Assembly (NCBI RefSeq): GCF_900167145.1 | Contig: NZ_FUWG01000003.1 | Coordinates: forward strand, 68,684 to 132,683 | Direction: 5' to 3' | Source: Treponema porcinum | Lineage (GTDB): Bacteria; Spirochaetota; Spirochaetia; Treponematales; Treponemataceae | DNA: 64,000 bases | Shown: one piece after another, positions 1 to 8,165 of the stretch | Layout: each line of letters opens with the position of its first letter | Position numbering within the stretch: position 1 is the stretch's first letter | Translations under genes and position numbers: made by a program | The notes under the pieces: generated by a model | The model's database searches: none | Seen by the model: the letters and a program-made list of their open reading frames with translations, nothing else | Told to the model about the DNA's origin: nothing

Positions 1-395
1 TTTATGTTGAAAAGCGGATTTTTTCCAAGCGGAACTAAATCTTTTGGAACATACGCCGACGAAACGCTGTGTTTTTTATCAATCAGGTATAGAACCGAAA
101 GGTCATCACTTCTAAACGAAGATTCTTCCTGCAAAACATCATTCAAATCCTGCAAAAAGAGTTTTTCATCACTCTTAGAAACAGTAACTTCTGCCTTAAA
201 ACGCTCCGACATCAAGTTAAGAACATTCTGCAATTTAATCACTTCCGGCGAAACACCAGAATCTTTTTCCTCCTGCAGAAGCGGAACTGCATCCGTCACC
301 TCAAAATGAACAGCACCAGTTCCTCGTGCACTTGCAGACTTACTGCACCCGGCAAACAATACGAATATGGCAAAAAATGCACTTAAAATACGCAT
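1..395 (-). CDS. M15-type D-alanyl-D-alanine carboxypeptidase-like lipoprotein (partial, C-terminus outside window)
   Basis: About 131 N-terminal residues are visible; the gene runs off the window start. A hydrophobic signal segment ends in LFAGC, so Cys17 is a lipobox cysteine and the product is probably an envelope lipoprotein. The end of the visible part reads LYLIDKKHSVSSAYVPKDL, which resembles the segment entering the catalytic domain of VanY/M15B D,D-carboxypeptidases that trim peptidoglycan stem peptides. The zinc ligands lie outside the window, so activity cannot be judged. The ATG lies one base beyond the stop codon of the STAS gene, so the two are probably cotranscribed. The family call rests on one conserved stretch. 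Confidence 0.6.
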   Translation of the reverse strand, partial: MRILSAFFAIFVLFAGCSKSASARGTGAVHFEVTDAVPLLQEEKDSGVSPEVIKLQNVLNLMSERFKAEVTVSKSDEKLFLQDLNDVLQEESSFRSDDLSVLYLIDKKHSVSSAYVPKDLVPLGKNPLFNI

Positions 396-396
396 T

Positions 397-723
397 CTAC
401 ACGACCTCGGTAACAGAATTTATAATCCTGAAAAGTTCCTTAAAGCCCGTAGACAAAATTGCCTTGTCCGCCTCATTTGAAAGCGACATCAAATACAATT
501 TTGTGTGATACTCCTCGGCATCATTATGTGCTGCCATAATAACACCAAGCGCAGAGGCGTCAAGTTCTACGACATTTGCCAGATCAAGCACAACATTCTG
601 CTTTTCTATCGTTTCATACAGTTTTGTCTGAATATTAACGGCAGTATAGGCATTGAACGCACCGCTAAGTTCAAAAAGAATATAGTCAGCGCCTTCTTTT
701 CGTGTAACAGTCAATTGTTCCAT
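397..723 (-). CDS. STAS-domain anti-sigma factor antagonist
   Basis: A 108-residue single STAS domain, the usual length for SpoIIAA/RsbV-type proteins. These bind and neutralise an anti-sigma factor or serine kinase and are switched by serine phosphorylation. The phosphorylation loop reads ELDASALGV, with Ser57 at the expected position. It lies about 50 bp downstream of two PP2C phosphatase genes on the same strand, which fits a partner-switching module in which those phosphatases reactivate it. No anti-sigma kinase is visible in the window, so the partner is unknown. Confidence 0.85.
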   Translation of the reverse strand: MEQLTVTRKEGADYILFELSGAFNAYTAVNIQTKLYETIEKQNVVLDLANVVELDASALGVIMAAHNDAEEYHTKLYLMSLSNEADKAILSTGFKELFRIINSVTEVV

Positions 724-771
724 ACGTACAGACTCCTGTTCTTTGTTCTATTCTATTCCAGTTTCAAAAGA

Positions 772-3084
772 CTAAACATTGTCCGAAATGATTTCATCAG
801 CATCCGGCACGTCTTCAACAAACTCGGCAGCATCAAGCATTTCCGCAGCGTCAGTTTCCTGTTCCATACTCGCCATAAACTCTTCTTTTATAGCCCTTGC
901 TTCTTCTATCTCAGATTCAATAGAACTGAGATATTTCATTACAAGAACGCTTACGTCGTCTTCCATTTCATGAGACATAAAGCGCATAAGTTCATCGTGT
1001 TCAAACTGAGCCATACGCTGTGCCGGATACATCGCATTTGCTACCATAAGCCGCTGGATTCTGTCTTTTCCGAACTGTTCGCCGCGCAAAGAGTGCGACT
1101 CAATAAGACCGTCGGTACAGGCAAGAACAATGTCGTTCTTGTGCAGCTTTATCTGCTTTACAGAAATATAAGGCGAAATGTCGTTTACAAAGCCAAGAAT
1201 ATGACCGCTTCCCTGAATTTCAATGACGTTATTGTACGCCTCTGTATAAAGGAACATCGCCGGAATACCGCAGTTTATATAGTACATAGTATCATTTTCA
1301 AAATTAATGATTGCAAACATACCGGCAAAAATCGTACCTTTCTGCAGATTATAGCGGATAAATTTATTTACTTTTACGACAAGCTGCTTAAAGTCGTGCG
1401 TTTCCTCAAGATATGCGCGGATAATCGCCTTAAGGATGACCATACTCATACTTGCCGCAATACCCTTACCGCTTAAGTCACCCATTACAAACAGGTGGCG
1501 AGAATCCGTAAGGCGAATCATATCAACAAATTCACCGCCGATATTATGCGCCGGAACCATTATACATCCGGCATCAAGACGCGGATTTTTTACCGCATCC
1601 ATATTTTCCTGAATGGAAGTAATAATCTGGGCGGACATACGGAGTTCCCGGTTTACAGTACCGATAATTTCCTTGTTCGAAATATTCCGCATATAATAAC
1701 CGAATACGAAGAAGTACGAATACAGTTTTGTAAAGATGCTCAGGTCGTATTCTTTGTAATGGTCATTACCGGCTTTCATTCCAAGAATGATAATTCCGTG
1801 AACGTCACGACCTTCATTCAAAATGAACAGCGCATCTGCCTCAGTCTTTTTAAAGAAATCCTGAAGTTCCTTCTTGAACGGAGAAAGAGCGTGCACAGTT
1901 TCGACTTCTGTAAATATTACAACGTTACGCCCTATGTTCAGCAAAGATTCAAACAGAATTTCATAACTGTCAATCTTGTATTTTTTTCCGTTAGACGTAT
2001 AGGCATTCTCAAAAGTTGCATTTCCGCCGTTGATGTAAACAGCCATAGAAGAAGCTTCTGCGTTTCTGTTGAAAATGCCGAACATCTGGTCAGCAATTTC
2101 ATCCATTTCGCCGCTATAATCAATAGAAGCAAGGTCTTTTTCAAATGCCTGTGCATAATCAGAAGAATGAAAAAATTTACTGTTTTTGAGCGGTTTATAA
2201 ATCATATTTACAAGGAAGCAGGCTGCAAAGACAACTGCAAGACCAATAGCCGCCACCATAATGCCGTAAGTTTCGTTCAAATAATAGACAAGCATAAATG
2301 CCGCACCAAGAACGGCAGCCGGCATTATATACAGAAACACAACTTTCAGGAAGAACGAAACCAAACTCCTTCCGGAAGGAGCTGACTGCACCCATGAACC
2401 ATACGGAAGGATAATCATAAGCGGAACATACATATAATAATGCAGAATTGTATAACCCGGATATATTTTTGAAATCAAATACAGTCCGCCAGTCAAAAGC
2501 CATGTTGCAGCAAGTCCCAGCGTATATATATATCCGCGATGCCTGTCAAGTTTCTGTGCTTTCATCTCGTTGCGCACAAGCATTACAAGACAGCCGATTG
2601 CCGGAAGCATAAATTCAAAAATAAAACGGTATAGAGAATACCATGTCCATGGAAAATACGTACGTGCAGCACCGCTAAACAGATAATTCGAGCGCACAAG
2701 AATTCCGACGTCAGAAGTTATTTTTATCTCTTTAAACTGGAAGAATATAAAATATCCTGCCACAATATACAGAAAAAATTTAAGCGTATAAGTTATGCCG
2801 GACGAATATTTCCACGCATAGTAAATAAAGCAGAACATAACGTTTACAAGCATACATCCTTCAAGAAGGAAGCATATCCGCATAAGAAGAGTAAACAGCG
2901 CCGGTGTTACAGACGGACGCACCACAAGAAACAGCGTATAAAGGCAGGTTATGACGGCAAGAATAAGGATATTTGCTATTGCAGGATTAGTTCCGTCATC
3001 AATTCTGTTTTCTATGCGGTCTGCCAGCACAGTTTCAAAGATAAAAAACAGCGAAAGAAATAAATTCAGAATAATAAATGTCAT
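772..3084 (-). CDS. Membrane-bound SpoIIE-family protein serine phosphatase
   Basis: 770 residues. The first ~295 contain about seven to eight hydrophobic segments, residues ~310-480 look like a GAF-type sensory region, and residues ~500-715 form a PP2C/SpoIIE phosphatase domain. Metal-site motifs are visible: GGEFVD near 517 (usually GGDFYD, so a Glu replaces the first Asp), GDLSGKG at 535-541 and ACTDGLIE near 655. The C-terminal ~50 residues are strongly acidic. The start is one base after the stop of the upstream phosphatase gene, so translation is probably coupled. The likely substrate is the phosphorylated STAS protein encoded just downstream; the input signal is unknown. Confidence 0.85.
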   Translation of the reverse strand: MTFIILNLFLSLFFIFETVLADRIENRIDDGTNPAIANILILAVITCLYTLFLVVRPSVTPALFTLLMRICFLLEGCMLVNVMFCFIYYAWKYSSGITYTLKFFLYIVAGYFIFFQFKEIKITSDVGILVRSNYLFSGAARTYFPWTWYSLYRFIFEFMLPAIGCLVMLVRNEMKAQKLDRHRGYIYTLGLAATWLLTGGLYLISKIYPGYTILHYYMYVPLMIILPYGSWVQSAPSGRSLVSFFLKVVFLYIMPAAVLGAAFMLVYYLNETYGIMVAAIGLAVVFAACFLVNMIYKPLKNSKFFHSSDYAQAFEKDLASIDYSGEMDEIADQMFGIFNRNAEASSMAVYINGGNATFENAYTSNGKKYKIDSYEILFESLLNIGRNVVIFTEVETVHALSPFKKELQDFFKKTEADALFILNEGRDVHGIIILGMKAGNDHYKEYDLSIFTKLYSYFFVFGYYMRNISNKEIIGTVNRELRMSAQIITSIQENMDAVKNPRLDAGCIMVPAHNIGGEFVDMIRLTDSRHLFVMGDLSGKGIAASMSMVILKAIIRAYLEETHDFKQLVVKVNKFIRYNLQKGTIFAGMFAIINFENDTMYYINCGIPAMFLYTEAYNNVIEIQGSGHILGFVNDISPYISVKQIKLHKNDIVLACTDGLIESHSLRGEQFGKDRIQRLMVANAMYPAQRMAQFEHDELMRFMSHEMEDDVSVLVMKYLSSIESEIEEARAIKEEFMASMEQETDAAEMLDAAEFVEDVPDADEIISDNV

Positions 3085-3085
3085 A

Positions 3086-4477
3086 TCAACCTACCTTAGC
3101 AACCATCATAGTAACGTCATCGTGCAGACGCTTGTCACCATTGTATTTCATAATCAGACTTACAATATCATCTACAAACTGCTGAGGAGATTTAGAAGCA
3201 CTTGACTGAAGCGTTTCGCGGTACAAGTCAGTATCACCAAGCTCAACACCGTTGTCGTCCATAACCTCAGAAACACCGTCCGTCGCAAGCAAAATCATAT
3301 CGCCGCGGAAAAGACGCTGTTCCGCAACCTTAACATCGTCCATATCAATAATTCCGACAAGACTTGCATTTGAAGAAAGCGACTTGATTCTATAGCCGTC
3401 CGGGGAACGCGAAAGAATAATCGGATCGGACATAGACGCATTGATATACGTAATTTTCATTTTTTCAGTATCTACAATCCCAAGGAACAGAACGGTATAT
3501 TTATCCTGAAGGTGCATTCCCTTAATCGCCTTGTCAACACCGCGAATCATAGAAACAAGATCTTCCTTGTCTTCCATAATCTTTACGGTATTCATTACAA
3601 GACCCATAATCAGGGCGGCAGGAAGTCCTTTACCGGAAACGTCGCCGAGCATCAGAAGCGTCTTTGAACTGTCTATAGGAAGGACAGAATAATAGTCACC
3701 GGAAACGTTTACAAGCGGACGGTAATATGCTGCAAGCTTAAGGTGCGGAATGTCAGGCATTTTGTGAGGAAGGAACGAAATCTGCGTTTCCGCAAGCTGC
3801 TCCCACTCTTTTGTAAGGGAAGAAATTTCTGATAAATCTTCAATGATTTTCGTACGCGAGATAAAGCGCACGAATTCTTCATAAAGCCTGTCATAAATCT
3901 CTACGTCATACAAATGCGTATAGCGGCAGAACACGTACAGCTGGTATTTCTGGTAGCACATCATAAAGCCGCGCGCCGCTTTGTAAGAAGAAACAACATC
4001 GTAGGTATTTCCGATAAAATAAAATCCTGCCTTCCATGTAAGCGGAAAGTTCCTCATCAATTTGTCACGCACGGAATAATAGGAAGATATGCGGCTCGGG
4101 CTATTATATAGAACATAATTTTTTTCACGGTCGATAAAGAGAACGCTGCAATCAGCTTTCATCTCAAGAATATCAGTATTCGCCTGGAACAAATCATCAA
4201 ACGAATAGCAGAAGCGCAGCCGATCTATGAACTCACCAAGATATTTTGTATCGCTTTCAAGAATGTCTTTCTTAAAAAGAAAAGAATCGGCAACTTTCCT
4301 CAAAACAGACGTTATAATCAAAGAAGAAAGAAACAGCACGGCAGGAATTCCGGCAAGAACAATCCAGGACTGCTCACCTCTGTTCAGAGAAACAAGAAGT
4401 ACGGAAAAGCCCAGCGAAATAAGATATACAATCGTATTTATTATAGAAAAATAAATTTTTCGCTCTGTTTTATACAT
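3086..4477 (-). CDS. SpoIIE-family serine phosphatase with two N-terminal membrane segments
   Basis: 463 residues from the ATG at 4477, preferred because a GGGGTGA-type ribosome site precedes it; a longer frame reaches 4552 but adds an unlikely N-terminus. Two membrane helices (residues ~8-30 and ~38-58) are followed by a GAF-like region (~80-220) and a PP2C domain with SGDYYS (259-264), GDVSGKG (278-284) and ATDGVSE. All main metal-binding acidic residues are present, unlike the slightly altered paralogue downstream. Two tandem phosphatases with one STAS protein suggest two inputs into one switch, which is an inference. Confidence 0.87.
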   Translation of the reverse strand: MYKTERKIYFSIINTIVYLISLGFSVLLVSLNRGEQSWIVLAGIPAVLFLSSLIITSVLRKVADSFLFKKDILESDTKYLGEFIDRLRFCYSFDDLFQANTDILEMKADCSVLFIDREKNYVLYNSPSRISSYYSVRDKLMRNFPLTWKAGFYFIGNTYDVVSSYKAARGFMMCYQKYQLYVFCRYTHLYDVEIYDRLYEEFVRFISRTKIIEDLSEISSLTKEWEQLAETQISFLPHKMPDIPHLKLAAYYRPLVNVSGDYYSVLPIDSSKTLLMLGDVSGKGLPAALIMGLVMNTVKIMEDKEDLVSMIRGVDKAIKGMHLQDKYTVLFLGIVDTEKMKITYINASMSDPIILSRSPDGYRIKSLSSNASLVGIIDMDDVKVAEQRLFRGDMILLATDGVSEVMDDNGVELGDTDLYRETLQSSASKSPQQFVDDIVSLIMKYNGDKRLHDDVTMMVAKVG

Positions 4478-4674
4478 AGTCACCCCAAGTTTAGAAAATT
4501 GACATAAACAGTATATCATACAATCGGCAAATTCGCCTAAAAAAAATAGCATATAATAGCAGGACCTGCCTTATTTTGTTCCGTTTCCGCCCGTTCCGGA
4601 AGAACAGTATACAAAAACCGGCTTCAAAAATGACATTTTTTCGCAATGTGTCATTACAATTCATTCGTTTTTCA

Positions 4675-4703
4675 TTGAACATTATATAAAAAAAATATAT
4701 ATT
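4675..4703 (+). promoter_or_regulatory. Predicted sigma70 promoter of pckG
   Basis: TTGAAC (4675-4680) and TATATT (4698-4703) are separated by exactly 17 bp. They are followed by a short hairpin (TCGGG/CCCGA, about 4725-4739) and the ribosome site of pckG (TAGGAG). Confidence 0.6.
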
Positions 4704-4756
4704 TAATTCAGTATGGAAAACCTTCGGGCTCAACCCGACTAAATAGGAGTAATTGT

Positions 4757-6610
4757 ATGACAATCAATGACATCAAACATGCTAAAATCAAGGCATGGAT
4801 TGAAGAATGTGTTAAGATGTGCGAACCGGATTCAGTTGTAGTTTGCGATGGTTCTCAGGCAGAGTATGACCGCCTTATGCAGAAATGCGTTGACGCAGGA
4901 CTTGCTACTCCGCTTGCAAAGAAACCTAACAGTTTCCTTTTCCGCTCGCTGCCTTCTGATGTAGCACGTGTTGAAGCCCGCACTTTCATTTCTTCCGTAA
5001 AAGAAGAAGATGCAGGTCCTACAAACCACTGGATTGACCCAAAAGAGCTTAAGGCTACAATGACAGGTCTTTACACAGGCTGTATGCACGGACGTACAAT
5101 GTACGTAATTCCGTTCTGTATGGGACCGCTCGGCTCACCGATTGCAAAATACGGAATCGAGCTTACTGACTCAGAATACGTTGTATTGAACATGGACATC
5201 ATGACTCGCGCAGGCGAAAAAGTATGGCAGTATTTCGGTACTGACGGCGACTTTGTTCCGTGCCTTCACTCTGTAGGAAAACCGCTTAACAACGGCGAAA
5301 AAGACAACGGCGTATGGCCTTGTGCAGACGTTGAGCACAAATACATCAGCCAGTTCCCGGAAGAACGCCTTATCTGGTCTTACGGTTCTGGTTACGGCGG
5401 AAACGCACTTCTTGGGAAAAAATGCTTTGCACTCCGCATTGCAACTGTTATTGCACGCGAAGAAGGCTGGCTTGCAGAACACATGCTCATCCTTAAACTT
5501 ACAAACCCACAGGGCGAAGTAAAATACGTAACAGGCGCATTCCCTTCTGCATGCGGAAAGACAAACCTTGCAATGCTTATTCCTACAATTCCTGGCTGGA
5601 AAGTTGAAACAGTCGGCGATGACATTGCATGGATGAAATTCGGCAAAGACGGACGCCTTTATGCAATCAACCCAGAAGCAGGATTCTTCGGTGTTGCACC
5701 GGGAACTTCTGCCCAGTCTAACAGAAACGCTCTTGAAGCCGCTTCTAAAAACACAATCTTTACAAACTGTGCTCTTACAGAAGACGGCGACGTTTGGTGG
5801 GAAGGAATCGGCTACCCTGCAAAAGGCAAGCTCGTTGACTGGAAAGGCAACACACGCGATGCTCTTCCAAAAGACAAATCACCAAAAGGCGAAGAATTCG
5901 CTCATCCAAACGCACGCTTTACAGCACCAGCTAAACAGTGTCCATGTATCGCTTCTGACTGGGAATCTCCAGAAGGTGTACCTATCAGCGCAATCTTGTT
6001 CGGTGGACGCCGTCCGTCAACAATTCCACTTGTTCACCAGAGCCGTGACTGGAACCACGGTGTATTCCTCGGATCTATCGTAGGTTCAGAAATCACTGCT
6101 GCTTCTACAATCGATGCTTCTCAGGTTGGAAAAATCCGCCGCGACCCGTTCGCAATTCTTCCATTCTGCGGTTACAACATGGGCGACTACTTCCAGCATT
6201 GGATTGATGTAGGAAATGCTGCTCAGGACAAAGACAAGCTTCCAAAAATCTTCTATGTTAACTGGTTCAGAAAGGACGAAAACAATCCTGACCTTCCAGG
6301 CGGATTTATGTGGCCGGGCTACGGTGACAATAGCCGCGTTCTTGCATGGATTTTTGACCGCTGCGACGGAAAAGACAATGCAGTTGAAACACCAATCGGA
6401 CTTATGCCGAAAGAAGGTGCTCTCAACCTTGACGGACTTGCAGATGTCTACAAACAGCAGATTCCTGCAATTACGGCAGTTGACAAGGAAGGCTGGCTGA
6501 AAGAATGTAAGGATATCCGTGAAAACCACTATCCTAAGTTTGGAAAGCATCTGCCGAAAGAACTTACAGAATGTCTTGATGATTTGGAAGCAAGACTTAA
6601 CAAAGCGTAA
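4757..6610 (+). CDS. pckG: Phosphoenolpyruvate carboxykinase (GTP)
   Basis: 617 residues, typical for GTP-dependent PEPCK, which interconverts oxaloacetate and PEP. In fermentative treponemes it probably works mainly in the carboxylating direction toward succinate, which is an inference from metabolism. The kinase P-loop reads [11 protein letters not shown] near residue 265, and the conserved [12 protein letters not shown] stretch marks the GTP-type rather than the ATP-type family. A TAGGAG ribosome site lies 7 bp before the ATG. It is monocistronic, with its own promoter upstream and a strong terminator downstream. High-frequency codons fit a highly expressed central metabolism gene. Confidence 0.97.
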   Translation: MTINDIKHAKIKAWIEECVKMCEPDSVVVCDGSQAEYDRLMQKCVDAGLATPLAKKPNSFLFRSLPSDVARVEARTFISSVKEEDAGPTNHWIDPKELKATMTGLYTGCMHGRTMYVIPFCMGPLGSPIAKYGIELTDSEYVVLNMDIMTRAGEKVWQYFGTDGDFVPCLHSVGKPLNNGEKDNGVWPCADVEHKYISQFPEERLIWSYGSGYGGNALLGKKCFALRIATVIAREEGWLAEHMLILKLTNPQGEVKYVTGAFPSACGKTNLAMLIPTIPGWKVETVGDDIAWMKFGKDGRLYAINPEAGFFGVAPGTSAQSNRNALEAASKNTIFTNCALTEDGDVWWEGIGYPAKGKLVDWKGNTRDALPKDKSPKGEEFAHPNARFTAPAKQCPCIASDWESPEGVPISAILFGGRRPSTIPLVHQSRDWNHGVFLGSIVGSEITAASTIDASQVGKIRRDPFAILPFCGYNMGDYFQHWIDVGNAAQDKDKLPKIFYVNWFRKDENNPDLPGGFMWPGYGDNSRVLAWIFDRCDGKDNAVETPIGLMPKEGALNLDGLADVYKQQIPAITAVDKEGWLKECKDIRENHYPKFGKHLPKELTECLDDLEARLNKA

Positions 6611-6679
6611 GTTGAATACATTCGGTCATTGAGCATGCCGGCTCGTAAGAACACGCAGCAAATGACTGGAAGTCAGAGA

Positions 6680-6708
6680 AGCCCTGTCAGAGATGGCAGG
6701 GCTTTTTG
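6680..6708 (+). terminator. Intrinsic terminator after pckG
   Basis: A ten-base-pair stem (AGCCCTGTCA with TGGCAGGGCT, one G-U pair) closes on a GAGA loop and is followed by TTTT-G-TTT. Confidence 0.85.
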
Positions 6709-6776
6709 TTTGACGAAAATATATGTGTATGTTTCAAACTGATTTCATAAACAACAAATCTCGTATTAGTTTATTT

Positions 6777-7427
6777 CTAAAACAAATACTTTTCCGGTAA
6801 TTTTATAAACAGTTCTGTATTTCCTGAAAATACATGATCAACATTCAAAAACGCAGTAAAAATAATTTTTTCATTTTCCAATTCTGAATATAATTTAAAA
6901 AGGCCGAATCCAGGATCCTTATCTCCGCAAATTAAGTGTAATTTCTCACCGTTGAAATTTATGAGTGCTTTTTTGATTAAATCTGGTTTGTGATTTAATG
7001 GAGCTCCAATAAGCAAAGCTTTTTGAATTACAGGATAATTTTCAAAAGCAAAAAGTCCTTGTGTTCCGCCATTTGAAACTCCTACAAAATAAACAATATA
7101 TTTTTCTATGCAAACTGTTTTACAGTAATTTTCAATTATTTTTAATCCATGACCAATAGAATTACCGGTTCCTTCAGGATTTGAAGCTACAAACACTGTA
7201 ACTCCAAATCTGCGATTAAGGTTCTCTGACATCTGCAAATACTTATTTTCATATCCATAAATTGATCCTGTAAGCCCGGCCTTTATAAATACAACAATAT
7301 GAGATGGAGGATTTCTGTCTTTTCCGTTTATAATCCCGTAATCAATTTGTACAGAATTACAAAGAGCTGAAACTTTAATATCAAAATCTGTCATACTTTT
7401 CCATTTTTCGGGGCAAAATGAGTACAT
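6777..7427 (-). CDS. Alpha/beta-hydrolase-fold protein of unknown substrate
   Basis: 216 residues. The nucleophile elbow is GVSNGG (Ser118), and plausible triad partners follow in order: Asp169 in CGDKDPG and His198 in NVDHVF. Spacing and length fit a small esterase or dienelactone-hydrolase-like fold with no lid domain. A GCAGGA ribosome site precedes the ATG. It stands alone on minus between pckG and a mobile-element copy. Substrate and role cannot be told from sequence. Confidence 0.65.
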   Translation of the reverse strand: MYSFCPEKWKSMTDFDIKVSALCNSVQIDYGIINGKDRNPPSHIVVFIKAGLTGSIYGYENKYLQMSENLNRRFGVTVFVASNPEGTGNSIGHGLKIIENYCKTVCIEKYIVYFVGVSNGGTQGLFAFENYPVIQKALLIGAPLNHKPDLIKKALINFNGEKLHLICGDKDPGFGLFKLYSELENEKIIFTAFLNVDHVFSGNTELFIKLPEKYLF

Positions 7428-7480
7428 ATAAATCCTGCTTTAAATCTGAATATATTATAACACGAATTTGGATTTTTATT

Positions 7481-7653
7481 AGGTCAAATTTCGAGTTTTA
7501 GGGAAGTGCTGATTAACACTTGAAGCGATTACTCAGCACTTCCCGTCAAATTGCCGTAAGTCAATGACTTACGGACAATTAGCAACATTCAAGGTTAACA
7601 CTGAAAAATCCTCTATAGGATTTATTCAGTGTTTCCTTAGGTAAATTTACAAA
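7481..7653. repeat. 34-bp repeat interrupted by the mobile element
   Basis: The sequence on either side of the inserted element (7481-7501 and 7641-7653), once joined, matches 12156-12189 at 32 of 34 bases. The 12156 locus is therefore an empty-site paralogue, and 7502-7636 plus one target duplication is the insertion. Confidence 0.75.
7502..7636 (+). mobile_element. MITE-like element, copy 1 (135 bp, 4-bp TTAG target duplication)
   Basis: It begins GGAAGTGCTGA and ends TCAGTGTTTCC, imperfect terminal inverted repeats, and is bounded on both sides by TTAG (7498-7501 and 7637-7640). Inside are three hairpins: the left end folds on itself (GGGAAGTGCTGA with TCAGCACTTCCC), a central palindrome (CCGTAAGTCA with TGACTTACGG) and a right-end hairpin (AACACTGAA with TTCAGTGTT). 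It has no coding capacity. A longer inverted copy lies at 33901-34115. Confidence 0.8.
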
Positions 7654-7689
7654 AAAAGGCATTACCTGTAAAATTTTGAATACCTACAA

Positions 7690-7880
7690 ACAAAATAACG
7701 GAGGAATGCCATAACTGAAAACAGCCTGACTACTTTCACTCTGTGTCCTTTCAGCCCACTCCGCTCCAGTAGTGTCAGCCGGGCTACTTCAGGCTACCCT
7801 CACGGTCGGTACCTCATTCCGCTTTCAGCTCCACTCGGCACGCACTTCGTGCCCTTGCGTATCCCTTACGCGGGAAAACT
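7690..7880. repeat. GC-rich non-coding segment with short hairpins, probable repeat-derived sequence
   Basis: This ~190-bp stretch is clearly richer in G and C than its AT-rich surroundings and has no open frame of note. It contains GGCACG-CACTT-CGTGCC and a similar GCGTA/TACGC pair close to its end. It looks like a dispersed repeat or decayed inserted sequence; no second copy is in the window. Confidence 0.35.
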
Positions 7881-7926
7881 TATTAAAAGAACTTTGAGGT
7901 AGTATTTTTTATTTTCTAAAAAGAAG

Positions 7927-8145
7927 TTAATCTTTATCGTTTTTAATGCAAAATTTACAAAAATTTTTTGGCAAATCAATATTTTTTGCATATTCATAAG
8001 CATCATTTTTACTTGCAAAACCTATATACTTACCAATTCCTGTTCCCCCGTTTTTTTCAATTTGAGAACATCCATTTTTATGTATTCCAATATGTTTATT
8101 TACATGATTTTCATAAATAACATAATTGGCTGTCCATGTGCCCAT
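7927..8145 (-). CDS. Small Cys/His-containing protein of unknown function
   Basis: 72 residues with a strong GGAGG ribosome site 7 bp before the ATG. Cys26, the CKFC pair (Cys63, Cys66) and His18/His22 could bind a metal. The pattern (an HxxxC-type start, KNGG, a YAKNIDLP-like segment, then a C-terminal CxxC) resembles small conserved proteins of unknown function that I recognise only loosely. It follows the 716-aa repeat lipoprotein by about 20 bp on the same strand, so it may be cotranscribed. It is not similar to an Avd-type retroelement accessory protein. Confidence 0.6.
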   Translation of the reverse strand: MGTWTANYVIYENHVNKHIGIHKNGCSQIEKNGGTGIGKYIGFASKNDAYEYAKNIDLPKNFCKFCIKNDKD

Positions 8146-8165
8146 ACTATTTCCTCCAATATTTA

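Noticed and set aside
505..2385. Long open frames on plus opposite the SpoIIE-type phosphatase gene.
   Set aside because: They are antisense shadows of a clearly conserved protein on minus, without motifs or ribosome sites.
4631..4653. TGACA...TGTCA inverted repeat upstream of pckG as a Crp/Fnr-type operator.
   Set aside because: Only five bases per arm with a 13-bp spacer, which does not fit the known spacing; chance occurrence in AT-rich DNA is likely.
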